Part shown: positions 50,769 to 63,994 of the stretch, in pieces
How the letters are laid out: each line of letters starts with the position of its first letter
Position numbering within the stretch: position 1 is the stretch's first letter
From: Paragonimus skrjabini miyazakii
Lineage: Eukaryota > Platyhelminthes > Trematoda > Plagiorchiida > Troglotrematidae
NCBI GenBank assembly: GCA_014338405.1
Contig: JTDE01000699.1
Location: 83,233 to 147,232, forward strand
Direction of reading: 5' to 3'
Length of the DNA: 64,000 bases
The notes under the pieces: generated by a model
Databases searched by the model: none
What the model saw: only the letters and a program-made list of their open reading frames with translations
Told to the model about the DNA's origin: nothing
Translations under genes and position numbers: made by a program

Positions 50769-52293
50769 GTTGAATGTTATCAAAGATACTAGACGTTTAC
50801 TACCGGGTTTATGATTGCGGCATATTTTTATTATATTTCACATTTAACCTTAAGAAAGAGGAAAAGAACACCTGATTTTGGAATACCACTCACTCATTAG
50901 CTCACAGTGAACACGAATCCAACCCAAGGGTATTGTGGCTCGAGTTGTCATTCACCACAAGTAGCAAAGCAAAATAATGTAGAATAAAATACAAAAAGAA
51001 AAAGTTGAACTCAATAAAATAGGACTGGTACATCAGTGACTGTGACACAACGTCCTATCAGATAGCGGTTTTAACCAGCAAACTGAATGGTCAAGCAATG
51101 CCTATCCATTTTGCTCAACGGACTAGTCAGGGTCTTCATATTTTGTGATTTCATCGTTACTTGATCACCCTCAGGACTTACTTTATTGCTAACAATCTAG
51201 GCAAATCATGTATGATGTGATTTTGGCAAGTCAACGTCAAATAATCATCTTTTGACAGAGTCTTATTATAATTTCCTTACGGTGAGTAGGATATAAAATG
51301 TAGAGTAAAATAAGCTTTTGAGACTAAATTGAGGACAGTCGACCATTATATTCGCTGGTAATGACACTTCTAAGTTAAAAGCTTTGTAAACTAGGTCATG
51401 GTTCGATGTGTCATCAGTGGTATCTATAACTGGTTGAAGGAATTAGTTTGAAACATGTTAACGTACTAAACAGATTGAATAACCAAGTTTTGGAAACATT
51501 GTTGATTTCACAATCAGATCTATTAAATGGACGATAAGATTAAACCTTTCGTCTTTCTACTCATTTAGTGTTGACAAGTCAAGGCGAAATACTAGCACAC
51601 ATCAGCGGCTGCAACTGAAGGGTTTTGTTTAGTCTAGATTCCTCTAAAGTCGATTTTTCGTTACACAGACTGAGGTGATCCTACTGTTTTGTTTATGAAC
51701 TGAACCTCATTCAGACCTATTTACGTAATTCAATATCGAACTCATCTAGTCATTTACAAAAACCGGACGAAAATTTTTATATCCATGACAAACAACCGTA
51801 CCCCAAACGCATATCTAACTTTTGAGTCTGCACGTTTGTAGTATGTCAGCCATGTAATCGTCTCAATGCTAATCAGAGGGACAAGAAAGATCTGCAACAA
51901 CGATGCCAGTTGTGAGCAAAATCCTATCCGTTCACTTGCAGCGTTACATGACCGATAGTGCCCAGAATAGACACCTACATCTGTGATACAATCCAACAAC
52001 CGAGGTAAGAAAACACGGGAAACCTCGGTGGGGATAACGGGTGCATCTCAGGCAATCAAAAAGGTCATAACGGATTAGGAAATTGGCGTATTATTTAATG
52101 TAAACAACGTTTTACATAATTTGCTATAACCAGCAGATTCAATCACACTGTACGATCGCAACAGTAAGTAATAGTAGATAGATGTATCTGTAAGGTACAT
52201 TAAACACAGCGCTTGGATGAATGTGTTGGCCAGTCATCCACCGACTGAAAGTAAGAATTTGAAGCTATAAGACTTGGATACCACTTGCACTTC

Positions 52294-52430
52294 TTTGTAG
52301 CCCTCGCATTCAGATAAGTTTTACGGCTTGCACTATACTTGAGTTTCGTTCTTATTGGAGCTCTCCAGTAATGTATGTCCTCGTTCCGACCGGAATTTGC
52401 GCTCCAGTCTTCCTGCTTGTGAAATAAACA
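52294..52430 (-). repeat. Diverged SINE fragment, antisense
   Basis: Minus-strand blocks correspond to the family: TTTGTAGCCCTCGCATTCAG for the GCAGCTGTCGCATTCC block, then CTTGAGTTTCGTTCTTATTG, GAGCTCTCCAGTAATGTATG and a degraded B-box region. The A box is not recognisable. It is clearly older than the 50.5 kb copy. Confidence 0.65.
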
Positions 52431-54008
52431 TATTAGCCACAACCAGTTAGAATACTTGGTACACACTTCGCAAGGGCCGTAGTAAACATTAAAAAAACTG
52501 GAATCCGACTCGACCGTGCCATTCTCTGTATTGGCTTAAGTGCACACATTTGACTATGACAGTGTCCGGATCTTCCATCAATGTTTCATGTATTGCATCC
52601 ACTGGATCCATACAAATTTTCTCACGATCGATATGTCCTGCCCAAGTCAACCATAGTGATGATGCCAACCTCGTACCCCTTCGAATAGGTCTCATCACAG
52701 AGCGAAATATGCATCACGGTGCGATATGCAGTCAATCTGGCGATAGGTGCAGAGGTCAAAAGAGATGGCCTATCTCAGGCAATTCTACGAGTGACCTCTT
52801 AAATACGGGCACACAATCTCAAAGGACAGTACCAGAAGTTGATGATTAGCTGAAAATCAGCCAATCATTAGTGCACATAACTGTTACACTATGGAATTCG
52901 TTTGCCATTAGTTTATCCTACTCACATAAACCTTCGACTGAAAAGTTCCCATGAGAAAGGTTGCTTGTGAGAGTAAAATATTTGTAATTAAAATGAATTC
53001 ACTATTCGAAAACGTGTTATTCACCTTTTACACAATCTAATCACCTAGTCTTGTTCTATACGACGGCATCATTCAAACTGACCACGCCATTCATTCCTCA
53101 AAGTTTGTGTGCGGAGCATTTGTTTTTGGCTGCGTCCGCTTTACACTTTTCGTTCTATTTTCCACAATTCCATATATCTAATCAAATGTTTTTTACTATA
53201 TGCTAATGACTTTTGCTTTGGTTTATATAAGTCCGAACACAAAAGCAACAACAAAATTTAAGAGATTGCAAATCAGTTATTGTGCTGACCTACTTACAAA
53301 AACTTCAAACTGGTTTCCTCAAAATCGCAACAATAAAACACCGTCCCACAGCTTGCAACTGATTTACTTAAATGTTTTTTTTATGCAAACATGAATTCAC
53401 AATTCATATTAAGATGTTCCAATGTCAAATAATTTTAGCTTATACCCTCAATTAATCTAAATTAGCCGGTTCACATCTACCGTTCTTTCTCAAAACCTGG
53501 GATGTTAATGGTTTGACTGTTGCATGCCGCATTTTTCCTCAACGTTCATACTGCCTCTCTGCTACTGCTATATCTGTAATACTCTTGTAGAAGACCCTAA
53601 CATCATACAGTGTTCATTCACATTTCTATCCAAAAGCAAGAGTACCTCTTTAACTACCCCAGTTTATTTCCTTCCTTCTGGACAATTACCAATTTGTGAT
53701 AGCCTACTCTACATAATACATTTTGATTATTCTCGCGTATTACGTCAAACAAATTCTTCATAACAACCCAATCAAAAGTTTCGATTATTATGTGCGGGAA
53801 CGTTTGGGCACAAATCACCTCCCAGTCGTCAGGTTATCTTGAAGGTAAACAAACAGTCATCAGTGAATTTGAAAAACATAAATTTGTCTAACATGAATTT
53901 CTTTTCTTGGTCGTTTCACTTCCACACATCTATTGTTCTCTTTGTTGAAAATCTATGCATCTAATATGGTAGGCTATTTCGACTTTTCCACTTTGCCGTT
54001 ACTAACAA

Positions 54009-54365
54009 GTAGTCCGGGGGGTTAGTCGATTCAAAGCAAAAACTAAACCGCGATTGGTTGCAGCTCTTGCATTCAGGTAGACTTTCCAGCCAGTCTGTTT
54101 CGAAAACAAAACACTAGCCTGGAGTTTCGCTTTTGTTAGAGCACGTGAGTAGTGTATATCTTTGCCATGGTGGGGGTTAGAACTCTGACCACGCTTTCAG
54201 AAGGCAACCGTGTTGATCACTGTGTCATTTGTGTCACACTAGATAACACCGAACGTTTAACCACTTTCGTTTGTGAGTAATATTCAGGTTGCGTGATCAT
54301 CTCGATAGTTATTGTCTGTTTACTCCAATCGATAACACCGTGACTGGGTCTTCCAAACCAGGATT
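54009..54365 (-). repeat. SINE copy with 5' linker, antisense
   Basis: On the minus strand it begins with part of the linker (TGGAAGACCCAGTCACGGTG, then TTATCGATTGGAGTAAACAG). The SINE head follows (GAAAGTGGTTAAACG), then degraded A and B boxes, the body, and a tail near 54009-54050 (AGTCCGGGGGGTTAGTCGAT). It shows the linker directly upstream of the SINE in a single copy, which supports the linker being the 5' part of the long form of this element. It ends less than 300 bp before the 48-bp exon. Confidence 0.75.
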
Positions 54366-54654
54366 GTTTAATCAGAATTGTGATTTCTCAACGAAAAGCA
54401 AATAACTTGTTTTCAGTCCACCATGCGGATTGCTACGGTGACATTACTAGTCACTAGTATTCGAAATATAATGTTTGGTAACCGGGCAATTTAAACGGCT
54501 TGAACCTAACCTACAATACGGAAGTGCAAGTTGAGTAGAAACCTGCTTTTGCTAGATTACATTTCTCGCATTATGGTGCTAACCAGATATGAGTGTGACC
54601 CCGTCACCTGTCCGCCAGATGTTAATCTTGCTTTTCATTTTCTTCCATTCACAG

Positions 54655-54702
54655 AAATGCGGCAGTGATACGAAACGAACCCGAAAACAAACGTACTATC
54701 AG
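54655..54702 (+). CDS. TRPC: TRPC channel 48-bp exon: basic linker
   Basis: The exon has 16 codons, phase 0 at both ends, a good acceptor (CTTCCATTCACAG) and a consensus donor (CAG|GTATGT). The peptide is KCGSDTKRTRKQTYYQ. Its last residues, YYQ, read directly into KVMCRL of the next exon, as TRPC proteins read YQ-x-(V/I)M-x-x-L. The rest is basic linker, the least conserved part of the tail, so recognition rests on splice sites, phase and the YQ junction. As a small exon in phase 0 it could be skipped without breaking the frame. Confidence 0.85.
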
Positions 54703-57700
54703 GTATGTCTTACTGTTCATTATTGTTACTTCCTGTTAAAAAACGACCAGTTTATTGTACAAGTAAATTGAAGTGTCAGTTTGTCGAATGTTAATTTTTT
54801 CCCACCGTTGATTTTATTGTTTTAGCAGACAAGTTGATCATTCAAGGCCTAAGCGCGCGTTCTAAATCATCTTGTCATTTCATAGATTTTCAGATATCTT
54901 TGTGTCATCGTTCTAGGCACTGAACTGGCATCCATTTTTACACAAAAGCTACAGCAAGAAACAAGAGGGGCGGAAATTCGTGAAGAAGGTCAACCTAGTT
55001 TGTTTAAACGTATTGCAGTATCATCTACTGATCGTGAGTGTTAGTTAAAAACGTGTTGCAAAGGATGTTCAAACTTTCGGTTTCATTTCTGGTGTATTTT
55101 GTACTGGTACACTAGTACCCAGAAAACCCACATGTAAAACGAAATGAAAACAAGTTCATTTACCAGCAGGTAAGTTTTGATTAAGCGCTGGATTAACAGT
55201 ACAGTAAGAACGATGCTATTGTAAACAATTTTATTGTTTAATCTGGTAATAGCGGTTGGAATTGGCATACCAAATGTGGATAGGGGGAAACTGGAGAGTA
55301 ACTCAACATCCTGATAGAAAGTGAAAGCCTCAAGCTGAAATGAAACAAGAAAGTGGTCCTACAATGAAAGTCACAAGTGAAAGTTCTCAGACGTTCCAAT
55401 ATGAGCCATCTGAGTTTTCTGTAGACAGAACAAACTGTGTTTTCCTGAAGTGACTACCATTTTTCACCTATATTCAAAGCTCGGACTAACAAATCAAAAA
55501 TCACAGTCCATTCGCCAGTTTAGTGCTTGTCATCAGACGCCTCATGATAGAACTTAGGCTTGTTACCCCCCGATTTTCGCAGTATCCAAGATTATAACTC
55601 GCAGAGACAAACATTGCGGCTCGTGTTGATTTCTCTCGACTGACTCAAGCCCATGTGTACTGTTACAAAATTATCATATCCTAATATTAGTTTTCTTATC
55701 ATCGATTTTGTTTTATAATCGAAGTACCTTGTGACTTTCTGTTTTTTATCGACCTAGGGTTGCCACCACAGAAGTAAAGTTGGACCAGTTTTGCTCGGTC
55801 TGTATAACAGTAGTAAAGAAGAGGGCAGTAAAACTCAACTAAGCTCTATTCAAATTAGGAAGCGTCTTATGAGAGTGCGGCTGTGTTGTAGCTCAGCTTA
55901 TCTGTAACTTGTAGTTAAACCCAGAACTTGGGAGGTCCGTCAATAATGATGATCGGTAGTTCAAGCAAAATGATCATGAATTTTCTGGATATAGTACGTT
56001 ACTGCCATCAGTAAACTTGCTTTGACCAAACAGACACAAGAACGCGTGGAATTCATATCGTAAACAAAATATTTTCACATTTTCCCTCAACTAGAGAACT
56101 CATGGAAAGCAACAATACCATCCTACTGATTCAAGAACGCGGAAAGCTCAATGATTGTTCATTCAATAAATAAACACAGGAAGCATTTGCTTCAACACCA
56201 TCTCAAACACATATCGGCGTAGAAAGTTGGACATTGGTGAAGCTAAGGTGCAAACTGCTATCGAAAGATCGAACGATAAGTCATCAAGTGGGATTGCAAT
56301 AAAAATGTCAGACATGACTTAACCGTCATCAAGCGGCTGATGATTATTGACAGTTTCTTAAGGGTAGTTACTCAGGAATCGTACTCAGTCTAACATTATC
56401 GTAGTTACTGAGAGGGCAAAAGATAGCCTTGCAGCGGGTAGACCCAAACAATACCATTTATGTCGATTCTCTACTTCTATGAGGACATGCGTTTCAGATA
56501 AAAAAAAACGATAAAGCAGACTCCCGATCCCGCAGAATACTATTGGCTTCTGACAGACCACCTGTTATAGATCACAGTCCGTGTGCATAAAGTTAGTATA
56601 CAAATGGATAATTCATCTCCGCATCTAGTGTATCTGATTGCTCCAAATAAACAAAATAATATGAAAATTTGTTAAGCCAGCTTGTTTACAAGATCTGGAC
56701 CTTTCGATGAATGCGGGGCTGTATTTGACATAAAATCAATCAACTTTGTTTCCCAACAAATTCATTAGGCTTGTAAAGGACTCTAATTGAAATCTGAGGA
56801 CAAACACTGATCTCCTTTATAGTTAATTGACTAAAAGCACGCAACGAAGTCAGTGACGATTTTGTGTCAAGTGGTGAACGTATCAGGTGCTGAATCTAGA
56901 CCAAATCAAACCTCTTCTAGATTAACATGTTCATTGACTTGTTTTTGTTTTCACTCCAACTAGATGATTACGAAATGGAAACATCAATTATAGTTGGTCT
57001 GAAATGAGCCTGGTTTGGAGGTGGCATTTTCGGTGGCATACGTTTATTTCACGCCAATCTAATCTGACGTAAACGTATGAAATCTAACGATCTCTAAGAG
57101 CGCTTAAAAGCGGTCACCTCTGGGGGTAGTAAATTTCAACGTTTCTAGCATCAAGGGCTCTCTGCTGACTGCATTGCCGATGACTGACTCATTGCAGTTT
57201 AACAAGTACTGTCGGCCAATCAACTCTGACGGTATAAACCACCTTGGACAAAATAGCAAATTTTAGTCAGGGATAAAAGACTTCCCACCTATCGAAAAAT
57301 CGATATGTCATTAACACGATGTTTTCCTTCGTACGCCTTTTTTATTATGTTCTTTATAAAATATGTGAAGTTGTTTAGTGTGTCATCTGGACTCCACGAA
57401 TGTAATCAGCGACCCAGATTGGAAAGTTTTTCCGACATCTTGGATCGTTTGATCCTATCCATACCTGCTTGTGGTTTATCAGCGATTGCTTCAATGGTCT
57501 GATGGAAGCCAATTCCATGGCCGGCCACAAATTCTACTTTATACCCAACAACCATGGTATGCCTCAAGATGTCGTACAGTTTCAAAACTCATCTAAAAAA
57601 GTCTATTTTCAGATGTGCTGAGGGTTTTGTTTTAAATGATGTAAATCCAACTAACGAAAATTACAATGTTCCTCGTATTCATCAGTCATTTCCCAGAAAC

Positions 57701-58492
57701 CTGCGGATAAATTCCTTGTCATCGATTAAAACACAATCAGGAACTGACAATCTTGATGGGTATTTTCTACTCACGCAGGGTTTCAACCCACTTTCAGATG
57801 CTTCATGGTCACACATCATGGCGCTCCATTTTCTTCCAATCTATGTTAATCAATCTATACTCAGGGCACTTTCGTCAAAAGTCAAACTTATCTTCTTCTG
57901 TGTTTGGTCATTTACATCATGTCAAGCACCCTCTCATATGCCCTTACTGCTCATTCCCGCGTCTTGTTGTATTGGTTTCCTTGCACTTTCATTGTGTTTA
58001 TCTATCATTTTACCGAAGGTTTTAAGTTTGAAAGAGACTCTTCTAAACGGTTAACTAATGCGCCAAAAGCCCCCTAAGTGATAGAGTTCATTTCATTTTT
58101 CCAGAAAACTACCGTTCATTACAATCTTGTTTACATACTTTTCTCACTCGCTACGCAAACCATTTAGTCAGTGTCTCTTCCTCAAATTCGTCAGACGTTG
58201 AAACTACTGCTTTTGCCGGACGTCAGTCTTTTTGGTTAATCTAAATCTCTTCCCTCTGTTGCAAAGTATCAAATTTCACCTACGCTTTTCGAATTAAACC
58301 ATCTGCGAGTAAACTGTGGAACAGCGTATTGAGAGTTGCATGCATTGGAACCGTTTGTCTCAGCTTAAAACCGCCAAACTAGGTAGCTCTCCAACCCTTG
58401 TTGGAACGGACAGTCAAAAACGTATACAAGTATTCGTTTTATGAATAAACAAGACTGTTAAATCTATACGAACTGCCTTGTGTTACTTACAG
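54703..58492 (+). other. Intron, about 3.8 kb
   Basis: The intron runs from GTATGT to TGTTACTTACAG. It contains a plus-strand open frame at 57554-58054 (166 codons). Its donors do not meet the phase-0 requirement of the next exon and it matches nothing known to me, so it is taken as chance in a pyrimidine-rich stretch. I see no clear mobile element. Confidence 0.8.
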
Positions 58493-58608
58493 AAAGTGAT
58501 GTGCCGACTTGTCAGGCGCTATATCCATCAGTCCAAGAAAACAATGCGACAGGACGGTGTGAACGAAGATGATTTGTTGGAAATCAAACAAGATATTTCT
58601 AGTTTAAG
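58493..58608 (+). CDS. TRPC: TRPC channel exon: conserved C-terminal helix
   Basis: The exon has 116 bases, starts in phase 0 after CTTACAG and ends in phase 2 before GTGAGC. It encodes KVMCRLVRRYIHQSKK, then VNEDDLLEIKQDISSLR. Drosophila TRP has the same order (VMKLLVRRYI...ITEDDIIEVRQDISSLR), and vertebrate TRPC4/5 have ELKQDISSFRYE. In TRPC channels this part folds as helices at the base of the cytoplasmic tail near the four-fold axis. The final arginine is split AG|G and completed by the exon at the window end. Confidence is very high. Confidence 0.95.
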
Positions 58609-61600
58609 GTGAGCACTGATCATATTTTAAAACCGAGTAGATATTTTTTGGTATTACACTATACAGGCCTATCACTAGACTACATAAGCAATATCTAGGT
58701 ATCCTTGTGCTAAAATCGTGCTGAAAGTAATATTCAAAAGTCATGTATGTAAGTGGGTGTATGTGTGTGGGATAGGAACTCTATACACCTGTCCATCCGT
58801 TTGTATTGCACGTCCTAAGGGATATAAAAGTGGTGTAAAATTACGCATGCTAAAATATGTTTAGAAAAATATATTACGATGTTGTAGTTGTTCAACACAG
58901 ACCGTACTGTATGTTAAGTTATTGTAAACTGCCTGTTAATCCAAAGACTTTAATTTGACCTATATCATGACATCATGACATGCTAGTGTAATTTATGTTC
59001 CTTTTTGCAGTAATTCACGAATACAAAATTACAGACACATTCATACTGACTGTCACTAGGCGTGCAACAAATTGACCACGATGACTTTTCAAAAAGTTAT
59101 ATTGAACACCTTAACTGTCAAATTTTCGTTTAAGTTGTATTATCTGTGGGTTTTGTGGAGAACTTTTTACCATTTACATCGATTTTTTAAATCACAATTA
59201 CAAAGGCTAAAAGTCATTTAACAAACAGAGAAGTCTACGGCATAAAATCGCACGGTTTTCTCAAGTTATAACGTATTGTGCCGTCAAATTTCGTATCTAA
59301 CGCGATATCAACATAACCGGCACGTTTATATGAAGTAGTATTTCCATTGTTACGGTCTTCGCTGAATATTTTCATCTTCGTCGCAAAAAACAGTACCTTT
59401 AGTGGATGAGATGACAACTCTTTATCCGTTCTTCGTTCGCAGAACTAGCATACAATTTAAAGTGTACCATGAACAAACAGCTATCAAAAACTGTTACCTG
59501 AAGTTGTGTCATTTTGTTGTCAAACGGAGAAATGGATCGGAAGCTAGGACATCTTCCCAGTATAGATAAATAGCAAAATGAAATTGCGAGGATAACAGAC
59601 ATTTACTTTTCCAACTTGGTAGAATTGATGATGTGTTCAAAGTCATCATTTATTGAAGAGAAAGAAAGATAAACAGCTTCATGTGAACATTGTGAAGGCT
59701 GAAAGAGGAGAATTCTACAGCAAGATGATGGTAAAATGCACACGGTTGATAAAATAAGAGGTGATATACTTTTCAAAACCATTATAGCAAATAACGCACA
59801 CAATACTTCATGTAATATAATAATATGGCTTTCCAAACTTCGGTTGCAAAAGTTTTTTATAGAAAGCATGGAAGCTTTTTAACTAAAGCAAAACATAACC
59901 TATTAACTTAAAATGTTCACAGCTAGTAAGATAACAAAAATTATAAAATCGTCTTCAATACGGAATACCGCTCGTTGTAGTTGTGACGGTAGATTTTTCT
60001 CAGGCTTAGAAAGAACATTCTAGAACTACCGTTGGAAGTTTCCAATTAAGAAACCGAAAGCGATGGGGATCACTTTCTTCGATGGTATAGTTCCAATAAA
60101 TATCAGACAATATAGTCATTCATTAAAAGGCCTTATATTGATTCACGTTATTTACTATCGTTTTTTAGTGATAAAGATCTGCCAAACTTTAGCACGGATA
60201 AACTGGCTCCATTTTGGTTTCCGCACTGTTTTCTGTTCGTTGCGATAAATTGTGTGGAGTAGGGCACAAATATTGTTCTGTGAGCAGAAGAGCCGATGTA
60301 GGCGGTAGGTCCCAGTGATCACCAGCGAATTAGTGGACCGCTGTTCAAACCTAGTCTGGTTTTGCTGTTACCATGCACGTCGGTGAATCGTGACCATAAT
60401 TTCTAAATAAGTACCAGATTGCTGCGTCACTACAAAACGGTAGTCCAAGCACTTGTCCATTAGGCCACGTAGTCAAACTCATAAAGACTCTAGGAAATTA
60501 GGAGTTACTCTGTCCTAGTTGCGCTTCTTTTTCTGGTGGTATAAAACCCCCCCTGAACTTATTCTGGCGCTGAAGTAGATACCTGTCGGTTAAAACTGGC
60601 TGATCGATTTTCGTCAAACAACAAAGGAATACAACAGCTTGTGGTGAGCATTCCGGACAAATAGTTTACGAAGACGCTTCTAGCGTTGCTATGGGACGTA
60701 ACTTCGGTGAGTGTCCGTTAAAAATGTATCGAATGGAACGGTGAAAAATACATGAACCAATTGACTACAAACGTTGAAGTGTGTTGGAGGAGTTTAGTCT
60801 ACTAGTAACATAAACTCTAACCAGGACTGTTTAAGAGGGCGGAACAAATTGGTGAAGTCTTGTGCTAAACTTTTATAGAATATGACCGAGGAGCAGTCAG
60901 TGCGCAATCAACAGTCTTACAAGTTATTTGTGAAAACGGACAGAAAACGATTGTCAAACTACAGACGATGCCTTAGTAGAACATTCTGACTAAGATAGGT
61001 CAGTACAGAGCAAAAATCCTTGTTATTAAACATATTCCAAGGTTGATGTCAAATGATCTAACGCAGGTGGGTGATGAACTAAAAACACAGCATCTTAATC
61101 TTTCTCCGTTAAACAGAGCAAAGGTAAGACTTAGACACCATTGAATTTAACGTTAACTGATGAATTTCAAATGATTATACGGGCTTTGTTAATCCTTTCT
61201 GTAGACTTGGAGCTTAATTGATGTCACTGATATAACAGAGCATAACAACATAATCGGTAGGTTTACGTGCAGACACATCGAGACTTACTGAGCAGTTACA
61301 CACACACATATAACAGATGAAGGGTGAATAGAATTTACCATAAAGGACTCCATACCAGTCTTGCCTGTGTTAGACAGATGGTTGGTGTCAGCTGTCTTTT
61401 TAGTTTACATGAGCAACTGAAAAGGTACGTTATAATTGCTGTCAGTTAGCGGTTAGTAATATCTTTATAACTGAAACATAAACGACAGGCAAAAACATAT
61501 TGGTATTGCACTGCTTATTATCGCTTCAGCGACACTCGCTTATCTCTTAGCGAGGCGTCCTCACATTTACGCAGATTGTCAAATTTACGAGATATGTGTA

Positions 61601-63994
61601 GGTCTCCGAACAGCTCGATATGCGTTGATCATAATTTATCCATCTGCCAGATGAGTTCTGATGTACAACAAACCATATTCCACTATTTATAAAATCCTTT
61701 AAGCTTGTCTTACTTTTGCACCCGAAACAGAGAGATTGTTGTTGTGCAAGTATTCCGAGTACACTTCACTTCAGATGGTCAAGGGCTTTTGTCCAGTTCT
61801 ACCCTTCTGAGCTACTGAGTATTCAGATGTTGTTCAGAATGGAACTAGGTTCAGTCGTGAACTGATAAATATTGTTTCAGTGAATAAGAACCAATTTTTG
61901 TTTGGATGATCGAGTTGCTTGACATGGAGAACATGATGGAAAGACCATAATTCTAAGTTTGGTCTTGTCCAACATCTAACGTTACTCATAATCCTACCTG
62001 TATGTATTGACTAAATAATGTTGCCCCAGCGAACTCCAACGCTTCTGATAAAATAGGCATGTGGCCACCAAAAGCATACAATGCGTTCGCCGAACTTTAT
62101 CGTAAGTGATCGTCCAAAGACGTCTGGTTGATGTGCAACGCATCAAACATCTGGCGTATCCACAGAAAAGATGAACATGTGATCACTTGGCACTGCCGTT
62201 GGGTCGATGTAAAGTATTTTGATAGTACACCTTCTAATATACCTTTTGAAAAGTGTCATTTTCACTTTTAACCGATGTGTTATAACTACACTTTGTACGT
62301 TGGTTGACGCAATACACATTACGCAGTTGAGGCAACTGCCATAATCCAGTTGCTGACTGTTGAAGTAAGTGTTAAGGTACTTCGGCTATCGTGGTATCAT
62401 AAACCATGTAGGCCATGCCCTTCGTGTTACAAAGGTAAGTTGCAAGTTATAGTTTGCGAACGGCAGAAGTGACCGCAAACTGATTGTAAAAGTTATAACA
62501 GATAGAAGTGTACCAACGGCGTGCTTTATTCATAAGATTGCTGATTCCTTCTAACACACATGTATGTTCTTTTCTTTTGGTTGTCTTCGATTTCTACCCG
62601 CCGCTTTGTCCATTTCCTTCATGCTCAACGTTATCCATGAGTATATCCTGCGGTCGGAAATTGTCGCCAATGTACACGTCGATGTAAGAAAAGGTTTATT
62701 CAGACTGATGATGCCGATGTATTAGTGTTTCCACCAAAAATGTACAATGTACACTGAAACCTGTAGTAGTCTATTGCGTCAGTTCAACGTACACCTGGAC
62801 CGATATAACATGTGATGAAACTAAAATAATATCCAGCTTTTAGCCAACAAACAGCTAACCACTGAAAACAATAAGCGTTTCCAGTGGGCAAACTGGTTGA
62901 AGTGTCCGCTTGGTGTACTCAACGTATGCATGAGGCCTGTGTTTGAAGTTGTTAGCTGACAACGGTGTTACGACAGACTCAAACAATGTGTTCCTTATTG
63001 AACATATTAACGCGTCAAATATGGTACCTTCAACTAAACAGGCTCATTTGATTTTGTAGCATCAGCGATGTACCTCTGAGATGGTGAGTTGCGACAACCT
63101 AGGTGTACGGGTTGTAATGGCAAGCATGTGCGATGACTGCGCCATTAGTGGTACGTGCGTCCAGCATGGAAACTTCACCGGACTTAAACAGCCTGCCAGG
63201 GGACGACAAGGAACCAAATGTACCAATTCAATCTGGTACGTTTCGATTAGTACCTCTGATCAAATACGGATGACAAGCTTCAACGTTTAATTTATGATCT
63301 GAGAGTGCTGGTCGGTTACATATCGTGAAACCGTATGCACGTTGAAAATCCCCGCACACCCCAGCATTCATCCCATGTGCAGATTAAGCTCGCTTGACCA
63401 CTAAAAGTGCAATTCAAATAGGGGGTTGATTGCTCCCAGATCAATTCGAATGTGGTGGTGCTCGGGTCATTTCCTCAGAGATAACACTAGGTTTCAAACA
63501 AATGTCAAAACCGTGTTATTTTTCAATTAACTGTTTAAATGGAGAATTTGTTCTCATCAACTTTGCGGTTCTGAACCTTCAGTTCACTCTGCAGTTTATC
63601 GTTCTCCACATTATCACCCAGTGTCAGTCGGAATTGTTGTCCTTTGTCCACAATAATGATGGCGAGTTTGCAAATTTGCGGAATTTGAAACACAAATAAA
63701 ACTAACAGCAGTCTCAGGACGTACCCGTCTGAAACACCGTTTTTAACGCAAAACCCATCAAACCTTTACTTTGTAATAGTAGTTCTCTATAGCGACTACG
63801 AAGGGAATAGAATTCCACACTACCACATATTATCAGAAGTTGTGGGCAGAAATCTCAGTTTAACCCTTTTTTGCTATCGTGCATGCATCTTTTTTCACTA
63901 CCTTCTTATTTGGTGTCTCGTTTATTCTTCTGGACTACTACAATGTTTATCATAAATCTGATGTGTTATGACCACTCACTTAATCATCCTACAG
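58609..63994 (+). other. Intron, about 5.4 kb
   Basis: The intron runs from GTGAGC to ATCCTACAG. It contains a possible tRNA-Arg-like SINE head at 60421-60482 on the minus strand and a weaker tRNA-like stretch near 62884-62950. I see no open frame of interest and no other gene. Confidence 0.85.
60421..60482 (-). repeat. tRNA-Arg-like SINE head or pseudogene
   Basis: On the minus strand GACTACGTGGCCTAATGGAC followed by AAGTGCTTGGACTACCG resembles the 5' half of an arginine tRNA, with A box TGGCCTAATGG. The 3' half is not recognisable at normal spacing. A B-box-like GGTTTGAAC occurs about 110 bases further on, at about 60344-60352. It is probably a decayed SINE of another family. Confidence 0.35.

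Larger units (their letters stand above)
36286..54654 (+). other. Intron, about 18.4 kb
   Basis: The intron runs from GTATGT to CCATTCACAG and both neighbouring exons are phase 0. It holds SINE copies at about 48669-48815 (rearranged), 50467-50755, 52294-52430 and 54009-54365, a tRNA-like stretch at 47588-47660 and a 16-bp palindrome at 37210-37225. Two pieces look weakly exon-like: 46532-46627 (strong acceptor, poor donor) and 47256-47290 (35 bp, wrong phase). Neither is needed. No other gene is supported in 37-46 kb. Confidence 0.8.

Noticed and set aside
57554..58054. 166-codon plus-strand open frame just upstream of the tail-helix exon
   Set aside because: It uses an alternative start, has no family resemblance, lies in a T/C-rich stretch poor in stop codons, and no donor in it gives the phase 0 that the next exon requires. 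One or so frames of this length are expected by chance in 64 kb.
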